A stretch of 64,000 nucleotides of DNA from Bacteroidota bacterium (GTDB taxonomy: Bacteria; Bacteroidota; Bacteroidia; UKL13-3), in assembly GCA_947477885.1 (NCBI GenBank), contig CANJUD010000001.1:358632-422631 (forward strand). The letters run 5' to 3'. The notes below the pieces were generated by a model, which saw only the letters and a list, made by a program, of their open reading frames with translations, was not told the origin of the DNA and ran no database searches. Below are positions 53,912 to 63,034 of this stretch, piece by piece. Position numbers and translations under genes: made by a program. Positions within the stretch are counted from its first letter, which is position 1, and every line of letters begins with the position of its first letter.

Positions 53912-55252
53912 CTACAAATAATCCGCAAACCTCCTAATAATAGGTTCTATCATACTTCTATCAGTTAATTTCTCTTCCAGTTTTTGTTCTATAATACTTG
54001 TAAGAATTTGCTCATTGATAGGGCCGCGGTTGAGTGCATTTATATAAGGTGTATTACTAAACGTTACCAACTCATACTGCGATTGAAATAAATCGGGATA
54101 GAGTTCGCAGAGTACATGTTCTATATGTTTGCGGTGGAGGAATTCTGCATCACCAACTCGGTCACTCATTTCGTAAAAGTTTTGAACGGCGAGTGAGGCT
54201 ATAGCATCCGCATTTGGTTTGCGTAAATGCTGGTATTGGTCGAATACATTTTTCCAATCGGGCAAATATTTTTCTATACATTCATCCATGATTACACAAT
54301 CTTCGAACGAGCAATTCATTCCTTGGCCGAAGAAGGGAACTACTGCGTGGGCGGCATCTCCTAGCAATGCAACTTTATCATCCACCGCCCAGGGCCAGCA
54401 GCGAACGGTTACCAATGAGCCGGTAGTATTTGCAAAAAAATCTTCTATTAAAGTTGGCATCAAAGGCAGCACATCCGGAAATTCTTTTTCGAAAAATTGT
54501 ACTACATCATCTGGTTTTTTCAAATTGGCAAATGAGGTTACTCCTTCCATTGATAAAAATAAAGTACAGGTAAAAGTACCATCGGGATTGGGTAAAGCTA
54601 TCATCATAAATGCACCACGAGGCCATATATGTAAAGCATTTTTTTCCATTTTAAATTCTCCGTTTGGTCCTGGAGGAATAGATAATTCTTTATAGCCTAT
54701 ATGCAAATAACTTTGACTATAATCAAATCTATCCGTAATCTGCAAACGCCCACGGGTAGCGGCAAACGCCCCGTCGGTTCCTATAATATGATCAGCTAAA
54801 AATGTTTGCTCTTTTCCATCTGCCATTTCAAATTTTGCTGTTGCATTATGCATATCTATATCCGTACATTTTGCATCGAAATGTATATTTATATTTTCAA
54901 ATTCATCAGCCAATTCTAACAGTCTTATATTTAATCTTCCGCGTGAAACTGAATATATACATTGCTGCTCGGTGCCATAAGGTTGGAAATTCAATTCGCC
55001 TGTGCGACTGTGCATCATACGGCCATACATGGGGATGGCATCACTCAATATATCTTCAGTAAGTCCAACTTTATCCAATGCATTTATTCCACGATTTGAA
55101 AGTGCCAAATTAATTGACCTGCCCGCAGAAATTTTATTGCTACGCATATCGGGTCTGCGTTCAAATAAATCAACCTTAAAACCCCGCCTAGCCATATATA
55201 CACTAAGTAATGACCCTGAAAGTCCGCCGCCTACAATTGAGATGTGTTCCAT
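53912..55252 (-). CDS. kmo: Kynurenine 3-monooxygenase
   Basis: A 446-residue FAD-dependent aromatic hydroxylase converting L-kynurenine to 3-hydroxykynurenine with NADPH and O2. SIVGGGLSGSLLSVYMARRG is the FAD dinucleotide fold; SAGRSINLALSNRGINAL is a KMO hallmark; LLGDAAHAVVPFFGQGMNCSFEDC binds the FAD ribityl and carries KMO's second signature. The C-terminal helices (MSDRVGDAEFLHRKHIE) fit the family. No other kyn or nad genes are in the window. The ATG is four bases from a TAAATTTG box. Confidence 0.93.
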   Translation of the reverse strand: MEHISIVGGGLSGSLLSVYMARRGFKVDLFERRPDMRSNKISAGRSINLALSNRGINALDKVGLTEDILSDAIPMYGRMMHSRTGELNFQPYGTEQQCIYSVSRGRLNIRLLELADEFENINIHFDAKCTDIDMHNATAKFEMADGKEQTFLADHIIGTDGAFAATRGRLQITDRFDYSQSYLHIGYKELSIPPGPNGEFKMEKNALHIWPRGAFMMIALPNPDGTFTCTLFLSMEGVTSFANLKKPDDVVQFFEKEFPDVLPLMPTLIEDFFANTTGSLVTVRCWPWAVDDKVALLGDAAHAVVPFFGQGMNCSFEDCVIMDECIEKYLPDWKNVFDQYQHLRKPNADAIASLAVQNFYEMSDRVGDAEFLHRKHIEHVLCELYPDLFQSQYELVTFSNTPYINALNRGPINEQILTSIIEQKLEEKLTDRSMIEPIIRRFADYL

Positions 55253-55256
55253 GGAG

Positions 55257-55264
55257 CAAATTTA
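55257..55264 (-). promoter_or_regulatory. -7 box immediately upstream of kmo
   Basis: TAAATTTG on the minus strand matches TAnnTTTG and is separated from the ATG by CTCC. No -33 box is clear, and the box lies at the edge of a degenerate ACGATTT repeat, so it could be fortuitous. Confidence 0.4.
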
Positions 55265-55424
55265 CGATTTACGATTTATGATTTATGAATTATTTCTTGC
55301 TTGAGAATAGTAACTCACGAGAGCAACCTATTGCAAAGAAAGAGGCAAAGGTATTTGGATGACAATGATGAAAAAATGATATATATCAGAAAATGTACGA
55401 TGTACGATTTTTTCGTGCTAGTTT

Positions 55425-55448
55425 GTGGTTGGTCAAAAGACCAACCAC
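55425..55448. repeat. Perfect hairpin GTGGTTGGTC-AAAA-GACCAACCAC
   Basis: A 10-bp stem with an AAAA loop, followed by AGGC. An imperfect copy with the same loop and tail is at 20001-20027, and a degraded one at about 55498-55517 (GTGATTGGTCAAAAGGCC). Confidence 0.75.
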
Positions 55449-55552
55449 AGGCAGTAAATTACGATTTACGAATTAGGAAGTTTTTTCGTGCAACAATGTG
55501 ATTGGTCAAAAGGCCATAAGTAATCGGAAGATTTTGGTGTCCGCCATGTTGC

Positions 55553-55640
55553 GTCCCTAAAGGGACTTGGATGTGGTAGGGTTCTGTTTTTTACCAATGT
55601 GGTGCCCCTAATGGGGCTATTTCACAAGTCCCATCGGGAC
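55553..55640. repeat. GTCCC/GCCCC palindrome cluster
   Basis: GTCCCTAAAGGGAC (55553-55566), GCCCCTAATGGGGC (55604-55617) and GTCCCATCGGGAC (55628-55640). The pair ACCAATGT (about 55593) and ACATTGGT (about 55644) flanks the last two. The 55628 palindrome is identical to 11999-12011, and TTTTACCAAT precedes a copy at both loci. Confidence 0.75.
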
Positions 55641-55729
55641 GTAACATTGGTAAACAGGCATCAGCCAAATCGTAAATTGTATGTCGTACATCGTACATCA
55701 AAACCAGGCGTCAGCTACATCGCAAATGC

Positions 55730-56653
55730 CTAGTCCATAAAATCCTCATTATTATAGATACTCACATAATTATAATAACGACCTTGATTGATTTTTCCTT
55801 CTTCTAATGCTTTTAATACTGCACAGCCTGGTTCATGTATATGCGTGCAATTATTGAACTTGCATTGTGATAATAGTTCTCGCATTTCGGGAAAGAAATG
55901 AGCGAGTTCTGTATCCTCCACGCCTACTACACCAAAGTCTCTGATGCCGGGCGTGTCTATTACTTTACCTATTCCGGGCAAGTCGAACATTTGTGCGAAA
56001 GTGGTGGTATGTTTTCCTTGTCCGCTAAAGCCTGACACATCGCTAGTTTTTTGTATCGCTTCTGGAACAAGTGCATTTAATAGCGTAGATTTTCCCACGC
56101 CAGAATGACCTGCGAATAAGGTAGTTTTATTTTGTATTAATGCAATCAATTCATCCAATCCATGTTTTTGAGTTGCCGATATACCAATTGTTATATAACC
56201 CAAACTATTATATAATGCTTTTATTTCATTATAAAAATCGGCATGGCCATATAAATCTATTTTATTAAATACGATACAAGTAGGAATATGATAAGAACCA
56301 GTACATACCAAAAACCTGTCAATAAAACCAGTTGAAGTTCTTGGGTCAACCAATGAAACTATAATACATGCTAAATCGATATTGGCTGCAATAATTTGTG
56401 TTTCTTTGGAAAGTTTATTCGATTTTCGAATTACATAATTCTCGCGTTGCAATACCGAAACTATATTATAGTCGGGTGCTTCATCTTGTAATAATACCTT
56501 GTCGCCCACCGCTATGGGATTGGTACTCCGCAGGTTTTGTAATTTGAGTTTTCCCTTAACTCGGGCTTTAATAGTTTGTCCATCTTCCAATCGCACATCA
56601 TACCAACTTCCAGTCGATTTATATACAATTCCGTGGAGATGTGTTTCAGTCAT
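55730..56653 (-). CDS. rsgA: Ribosome small subunit-dependent GTPase A
   Basis: A 307-residue circularly permuted GTPase that checks late 30S assembly. An OB-fold (residues 5-75) is followed by G4 NKID (130-133), the P-loop GHSGVGKST (182-190) and G3 DTPGIRDFG. The C-terminal zinc motif is CKFNNCTHIHEPGCAV. Its ATG overlaps the manC stop by one base (TAATG), so the two genes are translationally coupled. Confidence 0.97.
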   Translation of the reverse strand: MTETHLHGIVYKSTGSWYDVRLEDGQTIKARVKGKLKLQNLRSTNPIAVGDKVLLQDEAPDYNIVSVLQRENYVIRKSNKLSKETQIIAANIDLACIIVSLVDPRTSTGFIDRFLVCTGSYHIPTCIVFNKIDLYGHADFYNEIKALYNSLGYITIGISATQKHGLDELIALIQNKTTLFAGHSGVGKSTLLNALVPEAIQKTSDVSGFSGQGKHTTTFAQMFDLPGIGKVIDTPGIRDFGVVGVEDTELAHFFPEMRELLSQCKFNNCTHIHEPGCAVLKALEEGKINQGRYYNYVSIYNNEDFMD

Positions 56654-57732
56654 TAAGCATATTTTTCACCAAACTCAAGTTTGATGTCGGTAACTACTTG
56701 CTTTATTTCTTGCTCCAAATCTTTATCACAAATCAGTAATATATTGTCTTTCTCGACTACAATTAAATTATCTACACCTTTCATGATAACAAGTTTATCG
56801 TGCGGCATATTTAATACATTGCCATTGCATTCAAATAGCTTTACCTTTTTACCAACTACGGCATTTCCGCTGGCGTCTTTGTCCATGGTATCATATATAG
56901 AATTCCAAGTACCTAAATCGCTCCACCCAAAACTTGCAGGAATAGTATATACATTGTTCGCTTTTTCCATTATGCCATAGTCAATAGAAACGCTGGGGCA
57001 TTGCGGATATATTTTTGTAATAAATGCAGCCTCGTCAGAAGTATTATATATATTTTTTCCTTGCTTGAAAAGATTATGCAAATCAGGTAAATATTTTTCA
57101 AAAGCTGATTTCATGGTACTGGCTCTGAATACAAATATTCCGCCGTTCCACACGAAGTCGCCACTGGTTAAAAATGTTTTTGCCAATTCCAAATCGGGCT
57201 TCTCGGTAAATGTTTTTACTTTATGTACATTTGGACTTTTTTCTTCTTCCAAATATTGTATATATCCATAACCTGTATCGGGTCTTGTAGGTTTAATTCC
57301 AAGTGTTACAAAAGCTTCTTCTTCGGTAGCAAATTCGCGGGCAATTTCCATACATTCCAAGAACAAAGTTTCATCCATAATAAGGTGGTCACTGGGCACC
57401 ACCATGCAAGTAGCTTTGGGATCATTTTGCATAATACGATAAGTGGCATACGCGATACAAGGTGCGGTATTTTTTCCAGAAGGTTCACCCAATATTTGCA
57501 TGTCGGCTATCTCAGGAATTTGTTCTTTTACCAAACCTCTATATTGTTCATTGGTAACCACCCAAATATTTTCGGGTTTATACTTGCGTGCAAATCTTTC
57601 ATAGGTATGCCTGATCAACGATTTGCCTGTGCCCAATATATCAATAAACTGTTTGGGTCTGCTCGAGCGGCTCACTGGCCAGTAGCGGCTTCCAATTCCG
57701 CCGGCCATTATAATCACATAATTATTTTCCAT
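56653..57732 (-). CDS. manC: Mannose-1-phosphate guanylyltransferase
   Basis: A 359-residue nucleotidyltransferase making GDP-mannose for surface polysaccharide. The N-terminal signature is IIMAGGIGSRYWPVSRSSRPKQ (shown in part) with FIDILG; NTAPCIAYATYRI, MVVPSDHLI, FVWNGGIFVFRA and SIDYGIMEKANNV follow. It lacks the C-terminal phosphomannose-isomerase cupin found in bifunctional ManC. It lies between proS and rsgA on the same strand. Confidence 0.93.
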   Translation of the reverse strand: MENNYVIIMAGGIGSRYWPVSRSSRPKQFIDILGTGKSLIRHTYERFARKYKPENIWVVTNEQYRGLVKEQIPEIADMQILGEPSGKNTAPCIAYATYRIMQNDPKATCMVVPSDHLIMDETLFLECMEIAREFATEEEAFVTLGIKPTRPDTGYGYIQYLEEEKSPNVHKVKTFTEKPDLELAKTFLTSGDFVWNGGIFVFRASTMKSAFEKYLPDLHNLFKQGKNIYNTSDEAAFITKIYPQCPSVSIDYGIMEKANNVYTIPASFGWSDLGTWNSIYDTMDKDASGNAVVGKKVKLFECNGNVLNMPHDKLVIMKGVDNLIVVEKDNILLICDKDLEQEIKQVVTDIKLEFGEKYA

Positions 57733-57785
57733 TTATAATTTCTTTTTATTTAAAAAAGGAGTGCGAAGTTACGCAAAATATTTCA

Positions 57786-59249
57786 TCAATATGCTTTGGC
57801 AAATAAAACCCTTTGTGTAGATGGATTTCCTGTCAATATACATTTGCCAGATTCTTGCACATTATTTAAAGGAATACAGCGAATAGTTGCTTTGGTCATT
57901 TCTTTTATTTTTTTTTCTGTTTCTGCTGTCCCATCCCAATGGGCGTGCACAAAACCAAGTTCTACTTTTTGTTCAAAGTCATCCCATGTATCACATATAT
58001 ATGTTTTTTCGGTACGACTATCCAATGCTTTTTGATAGATGTTTTCTTGGATGTTATCCAATAAATGTATAACTTTATTCTCTAAATCTGTAAGCGACAC
58101 CAACTGCTTTTCTTTGGTATCACGGCGGGCAATTTCTACCGTCTGGTTTTCCAAATCACGAGGTCCGATTGCGATGCGAACAGGCACACCTTTTAGTTCC
58201 CACTCGGCAAATTTGAAACCGGGCTTGTGTGTATCACGCGTATCAAATTTCACACTCAGTCCTTTTGCTTTTAGTGCTGCAAATATTTTATCTCCTGCTT
58301 CTAATACTTTGGTTTGCTCTTCATCACTTCTATATATAGGAACTATTACAACTTGTATAGGTGCCAGTCGTGGAGGCAAAACCAATCCTTCGTCATCACT
58401 GTGTGCCATAATTAAAGCACCCATCAATCGTGTGGAAACGCCCCATGAACTAGCCCATACAAATTCTTGTTTATTTTCTTTGCTCACAAATTTCACATCA
58501 AATGCTTTGGCAAAATTTTGACCCAAGAAATGCGAGGTTCCCATTTGCAAAGCCTTGCCATCTTGCATTAATCCTTCAATACAATAAGTATCGAGAGCTC
58601 CTGCAAATCTTTCGGTTTCAGTTTTCACTCCTTTAATAACAGGCACGGCTAAAATATTTTCAGCAAAGTCAGCATATACTTCAAGCATTTTTCTAGTTTC
58701 TTCCACAGCTTCTGCTTCTGTAGCATGAGCAGTATGTCCTTCCTGCCATAAAAATTCAGTGGTACGCAAAAATAATCGCGTACGCATTTCCCAGCGAACT
58801 ACATTGGCCCACTGATTCACTAGTAAAGGCAAATCGCGGTAGCTTTGTATCCAACCTTTATAAGTATTCCATATAATAGTTTCAGAAGTGGGACGAACGA
58901 TTAATTCTTCTTCGAGTTTTGCATCGGGGTCAACCACCATTTCGCCATCTACATTTTTAAGACGGTAATGAGTTACCACTGCACATTCAGTTGCAAACCC
59001 CTCTACGTGACTAGCTTCTTTGGTAAAAAAAGATTTTGGGATGAACAAAGGAAAATAGGCATTCACATGTCCAGTCTCTTTAAATCTGCGATCAAGCTCT
59101 TGCTGCATTTTTTCCCAGATAGCATAACCATAAGGCTTGATGACCATACACCCTTTCACGGCTGAATGCTCTGCAAGGTCAGCATTCTTCACCAGGTTAT
59201 TATACCAGCCTGAGTAATCGTCGCTGCGTTTTATTTTTTGATTCTCCAT
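57786..59249 (-). CDS. proS: Proline--tRNA ligase (short, archaeal/eukaryote-like type)
   Basis: A 487-residue class II synthetase lacking the inserted editing domain of the E. coli enzyme. Motif 2 spans [20 protein letters not shown] followed by [23 protein letters not shown] is the proline-binding block; the anticodon-binding domain contains [16 protein letters not shown]. It starts at an ATG with [12 protein letters not shown] decayed copy of its first codons and leader lies at 62905-63000, with a surface-gene pair between the two copies. The -7 box is TATTTTTG at 59267-59274. Confidence 0.97.
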   Translation of the reverse strand: MENQKIKRSDDYSGWYNNLVKNADLAEHSAVKGCMVIKPYGYAIWEKMQQELDRRFKETGHVNAYFPLFIPKSFFTKEASHVEGFATECAVVTHYRLKNVDGEMVVDPDAKLEEELIVRPTSETIIWNTYKGWIQSYRDLPLLVNQWANVVRWEMRTRLFLRTTEFLWQEGHTAHATEAEAVEETRKMLEVYADFAENILAVPVIKGVKTETERFAGALDTYCIEGLMQDGKALQMGTSHFLGQNFAKAFDVKFVSKENKQEFVWASSWGVSTRLMGALIMAHSDDEGLVLPPRLAPIQVVIVPIYRSDEEQTKVLEAGDKIFAALKAKGLSVKFDTRDTHKPGFKFAEWELKGVPVRIAIGPRDLENQTVEIARRDTKEKQLVSLTDLENKVIHLLDNIQENIYQKALDSRTEKTYICDTWDDFEQKVELGFVHAHWDGTAETEKKIKEMTKATIRCIPLNNVQESGKCILTGNPSTQRVLFAKAY

Positions 59250-59266
59250 ATTCTTGTTATTCGCCG

Positions 59267-59300
59267 CAAAAATAACCTAAAGAGGTTGTAAAAGGGCAAA
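59267..59300 (-). promoter_or_regulatory. proS promoter
   Basis: On the minus strand TTTG (59297-59300) and TATTTTTG (59267-59274) are 22 bases apart, with the ATG 17 bases after the -7 box. The -7 box and its flank are repeated at 62989-63000 beside the decayed proS copy. Confidence 0.6.
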
Positions 59301-59367
59301 GAATAACAAAAGAGCAATTGCAGTTTGTTATTACAGCGTAGATTGAGTGCTGTAAAAATATATATAA

Positions 59368-62013
59368 TTAGAACTTAATTATCTTTATTTTTCTGTTCAA
59401 TTCGGCAGAAGCTACAGAAAGTATATAAATGCCCTGAGAAAGCCCCTCGCTCTGTATTCTTATTATAAAATGCCCTTGCTCTTTAATCGTTTGGCCGGAT
59501 ACCACTAATTTACCGTTCATATCATAAATGTTGATGATAAGTTCATCTTCTTTTTTTAAGAACCCATCTAAGTTGAGGTCACTTGAGAAAGGATTGGGGT
59601 AAGCCCATATGTGATTTTCACATTCTCCATGTCTGTAATAATCTATTGCTATTGTGTCTGTCGAGCTGCATGTTCCCACCTTTGCGGTGAGTATATACTG
59701 TCCCGATTTTGTTAAATACAATATAGAATCCGTTGTTCCGTTATTCCACTCATAATTCGCATGACCTATTATACTTTTTAATGTTATTCCTTCTCCTTCA
59801 CAAAGTGTGGTGTCATTGCCTAAATTTATTTTAAAAGGAGCTACCACTTCTATATTCTCGTTGCTACTAGTTACGCATCCTGTGCTTCCTGTTAAGGTTT
59901 GTGAAATTTGGTATTTCCCAATACTATTATATAAATGGTTAGCTACAAAAGAAGTATTATATCCAATAGCAAAAGTGTCTTTGCCATCACCATATTGATA
60001 ATGGCGTTTTACGGCAAGGCTACTAGTATCTTTAATCTGCAAATTAAAAGGCGAACATGAGTATTGATGGTTGACTGTAAAAAATGGAGTGGGGGCAGAT
60101 TTGATATTTACTGCGTTAATATATTCTATTGTATCCTCACAATAACCATTATTATATATTAATTTGATATTGTAAGTTCCACTTTTTGTATATATATGAT
60201 CAACATTACCATTTCCATAATTTGGGTATGATCCCGTATCAACGATAATTGTATCTGAACCATCTCCAAAATACCAGTGCCATCTTTGTTTGAATGATGG
60301 ATTTATTTCTAAACTAGAACTTGAATCTTTAAACTTGTATGATAAATATTGACAACCCTGTATATAGGTAGAAGCAATAGCAGCTTTCGGTTTCAAATGA
60401 GGATAGAGACTATCGCTATACCAAGCAAAATAGCCATTGTCTGTTACGCCTTTTAGTTTGTAATACACCCCGTCATTTACATCTTTAATATAACATGTAT
60501 TGCCGTAGCTGGTGTCAAAGCTTTGGCTTTTGTTGTTATATACATACCACTCAAATTTTTTGTAAGCCGAGTCCGCATCGGTATGGAGTAAAACAGATTT
60601 ACATGAGTACTCTTCGGAGGTGTTTAGATATAGGTATGTTCTTAGTGGAAAAATAGCATTATATACTGTAAATCTAAAAGTCTTCTTACTTGTACTGTCA
60701 AATTGATTATAGAAACTAGTATCAGTATAAATAGAAGGGTAATTACTGTACAATTTATTGTAATAGAATGGCAAATCAGGTTTATTAATTGACATCATTA
60801 AATTATTTTTTATATAAAGAATAATTTTGCCACAAGGATGCATAGTTAAATTAAAATAGCCATTGTTGAAATTGGGCGAGCCGTCATATTCAATATCGTT
60901 TTTATCGAAAACTTGTCTATATATTAATTGTCTTTTTAAATGTTTGATTTCATATTTGTAAATTTCCAAAACGGGATTCATATAATAGTCGAGCTTTGTA
61001 TATGCCATATATAAATATTCTCCATTAGGAGAAGGAATAAAATTATATGAAATAAAATTATCAAAATCAACAGTTTTAAATGGGAATTTAGTATAGGCCA
61101 TCATTGTATCAATACAATATATTGTATCAAAATTGTTAAAACCATCGCTCATTTTTAACAGTATAATTTTATACTTGTCATTAAAATTAGTGTCAATTTG
61201 GTCTTTTGTAGCGGTTAAAATTATATTTTTTGAAATATAATTTATATCATAGTTTAAGGGATATGTATAAATACCTTCAAAACTATATTTAGGGAAAAGT
61301 ATCGGAAAGTAAAAAGAATTTTTTAGTGTGATTTTGCTAAAATTGCAATGATATATTTCCTGTGTATCACTTGAAAAACAAATAAATTTAAAATAGTTAA
61401 ATTTAGTATCTATCAAAATCTTATTTTTTTTATACCGGCTATATATGCCGCCTTTAGGGTTTATTCCTTTCTGATAGCGTGGGTTATTAATGCGTCCTAT
61501 AAAATTGTTATTTTTGCCTTTAACTTGGATTTTGCCAGCTGCATAAACTAAATCGGTGTAGAATAAATCAGTAAAATTTGCCCCGCTTGCTACTGAATTT
61601 AAATTAGAATCTCGTACTAAAATAAAATGAAATAAATTATCTATAATACTATCGGGACAAATAAAACTTCTTGCAAAAGATATATCCCAACCGTTTCTTA
61701 AACTATCGGGCACTACTAGGGTGCTATCGCCATTGTTATCATATAGAAAACCACTTGTACTGTTAAGCCATCCTATTCTTTGTCCATTTTTTTTTCTCAA
61801 TTCAATGTATGTCTGGTCAAAACCCTTAAAATATTGATTATCCCGAAAGAAAGTAGAGCTATCAATACACAGTATGGCAGGCTCAGAGATATGATCAATT
61901 TTTAATTTTACATTATTCAGATTTATATTATAATGTTTTATAAAAGGTTGTGCTTTAACAATACCTGATATAGATATATAAATGACTATGAATAAAGAAT
62001 AAAATAATTTCAT
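59368..62013 (-). CDS. PKD-domain surface protein with T9SS type A sorting domain
   Basis: The ATG at 62013 gives 881 residues with a signal peptide MKLFYSLFIVIYISISGIV ending KAQ; an in-frame start at 62082 adds 23 residues that would hide it. About 480 residues of propeller-like sequence follow, then PKD-type repeats (RWHWYFGDGSDTIIVDTGSY; YGDGKDTFAIGYN) and a T9SS sorting domain (WAYPNPFSSDLNLDG, NIYDMNGKLVVSG, LSQGIYILSVA). It is a diverged relative of the 40963 protein and is exported by T9SS. Ligand unknown. It lies between proS and a decayed proS 5' copy. Confidence 0.92.
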   Translation of the reverse strand: MKLFYSLFIVIYISISGIVKAQPFIKHYNINLNNVKLKIDHISEPAILCIDSSTFFRDNQYFKGFDQTYIELRKKNGQRIGWLNSTSGFLYDNNGDSTLVVPDSLRNGWDISFARSFICPDSIIDNLFHFILVRDSNLNSVASGANFTDLFYTDLVYAAGKIQVKGKNNNFIGRINNPRYQKGINPKGGIYSRYKKNKILIDTKFNYFKFICFSSDTQEIYHCNFSKITLKNSFYFPILFPKYSFEGIYTYPLNYDINYISKNIILTATKDQIDTNFNDKYKIILLKMSDGFNNFDTIYCIDTMMAYTKFPFKTVDFDNFISYNFIPSPNGEYLYMAYTKLDYYMNPVLEIYKYEIKHLKRQLIYRQVFDKNDIEYDGSPNFNNGYFNLTMHPCGKIILYIKNNLMMSINKPDLPFYYNKLYSNYPSIYTDTSFYNQFDSTSKKTFRFTVYNAIFPLRTYLYLNTSEEYSCKSVLLHTDADSAYKKFEWYVYNNKSQSFDTSYGNTCYIKDVNDGVYYKLKGVTDNGYFAWYSDSLYPHLKPKAAIASTYIQGCQYLSYKFKDSSSSLEINPSFKQRWHWYFGDGSDTIIVDTGSYPNYGNGNVDHIYTKSGTYNIKLIYNNGYCEDTIEYINAVNIKSAPTPFFTVNHQYSCSPFNLQIKDTSSLAVKRHYQYGDGKDTFAIGYNTSFVANHLYNSIGKYQISQTLTGSTGCVTSSNENIEVVAPFKINLGNDTTLCEGEGITLKSIIGHANYEWNNGTTDSILYLTKSGQYILTAKVGTCSSTDTIAIDYYRHGECENHIWAYPNPFSSDLNLDGFLKKEDELIINIYDMNGKLVVSGQTIKEQGHFIIRIQSEGLSQGIYILSVASAELNRKIKIIKF

Positions 62014-62069
62014 ACTACCATTACAAAACAATAAGGTAGGAGCTTCCCCTTCCTTATTGTTGATAATCT

Positions 62070-62432
62070 TTAAAACCAGCATTCACAAGGGTCAGGTGGA
62101 CAGGGACCGCTAGAACCGATAAACTTGACAGATTTTCCGTGATAGCTGCCGAGACCATCATATTGTTTTGTTGACAATACAAACCCGGGGTTGCCTTGAT
62201 TGGCACTATCGTAATTACCTGTATACAAATTATCCAAAGTTGAGGTAAGAAACGAAGATGTAATTACAAAACTATATTCCCATTCCGTCGTGGTTGGCAA
62301 ACAAAAATCAATACATAAATCTCCATTTGCATTAGCTGTAGCAGTTTGCAGACTACTTGATATAACTGTTTGTAGATAATTATTTTTTTTGTGCATCAGT
62401 TGAGAAACCACCATAGGTTGCAGTATTAACAA
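62070..62432 (-). CDS. C-terminal part of a frameshifted secreted protein
   Basis: A 120-codon frame whose first 15 codons are antisense-like noise; the real sequence starts about KKNNYLQTVISSSLQTATANANGD and continues IDFCLPTTTEWEYSFVITSS to GPCPPDPCECWF. It continues the ORF at 62380-62790 in another frame. The break is an A8 run on the coding strand (T8 at 62383-62390); with seven A the reading would be DAQKNNYLQTV without interruption. No known domain; several cysteines near the C-terminus. Confidence 0.65.
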   Translation of the reverse strand: MLILQPMVVSQLMHKKNNYLQTVISSSLQTATANANGDLCIDFCLPTTTEWEYSFVITSSFLTSTLDNLYTGNYDSANQGNPGFVLSTKQYDGLGSYHGKSVKFIGSSGPCPPDPCECWF

Positions 62433-62790
62433 AGTTAATCCCTTTTACATAGCCTACTTTATAATTTGCACCTCCTTCCAGACCATGCCAACAAACAGTT
62501 ATTTTTCTTTTAGGACAACTTGCCGGCCCAGCGGGGCAGCATACTTGAATAATCTGTGGGCTTGAATTTGTGGCGTTAACTGCGTTTGAAGGGTCGGTAA
62601 TCGACATAGTAGAACCTCCACAGGGAATAATTTCTAGTAAATTAGGTTTTTGGTTACTCTGAGCGAATAAATTAAAGCAACCTAAAAAGGAAAAAACCGC
62701 GAATGATAAAAGAGATTTTTGCCATCGCCATCGCTGCTTAATGTCGCAATTGTGTGTGTGTGTGTATGTCCATAACTGCACCTTGTGCAT
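62380..62790 (-). CDS. N-terminal part of a frameshifted secreted protein
   Basis: A 136-codon frame with a signal peptide QKSLLSFAVFSFLGCFNLFAQ at about residues 24-44, preceded by an odd basic/aromatic extension whose codons include a (TG)7 microsatellite (62751-62765 on the plus strand). The mature part has VCCPAGPASCPKRKITVCWHG and stops at DAQKK in an A8 run. With the ORF at 62070-62432 it makes one protein of about 225 residues. I recognise no family. It is upstream of the T9SS gene on the same strand. Confidence 0.65.
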   Translation of the reverse strand: MHKVQLWTYTHTHNCDIKQRWRWQKSLLSFAVFSFLGCFNLFAQSNQKPNLLEIIPCGGSTMSITDPSNAVNATNSSPQIIQVCCPAGPASCPKRKITVCWHGLEGGANYKVGYVKGINFVNTATYGGFSTDAQKK

Positions 62791-62904
62791 TTACAGAATT
62801 TTCAATGTAAATGTTTTTCATGTTTTTTTAGTCCGTAAAGCTTTGTTTTACAGACCTCACAAACTTAAGACTAGCTATTTAAAAATCAAAATTAAAAATA
62901 TTAC

Positions 62905-63000
62905 CGAGTAAGCCCCTGCGTTTTATTTTTTGATTCTCCATTTAATTTTTAATTCTTGTTATTAAGGAACGGTTTTTGTAATTTTACGGCAAAAATAACC
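62905..63000 (-). pseudogene. Decayed duplicate of proS 5' end and leader
   Basis: The 26 bases 62916-62941 are identical to 59224-59249, the first 26 bases of proS (MENQKIKR...). Upstream, ATTCTTGTTATT (62952-62963, identical to 59250-59261) and GCAAAAATAACC (62989-63000, matching 59266-59277, the -7 box region) recur with small insertions between them. Beyond the exact match only GAGTAA persists and the frame ends within 16 codons. It lies on the same strand as proS and next to the divergent lipoprotein gene. Confidence 0.7.
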
Positions 63001-63034
63001 CAAGTCCCACTCCAAAACCTAATATCATCAAATT

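Larger units (their letters stand above)
55393..55698. repeat. 15-base inverted repeat ATGTACGATGTACGA enclosing a repeat cluster
   Basis: ATGTACGATGTACGA at 55393-55407 has its exact complement at 55684-55698. ACGATTTACGA runs near 55460 and ATCGTAAATTG near 55670 extend the symmetry loosely. The 276 bases between hold the other palindromes. Confidence 0.65.
55253..55729. other. Repeat-packed spacer
   Basis: A 477-bp spacer between kmo and rsgA, with no credible gene. It holds degenerate ACGATTT runs, GGTTGGTC hairpins, three GTCCC/GCCCC palindromes and a 15-base inverted repeat enclosing most of them (entered separately). Confidence 0.65.
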
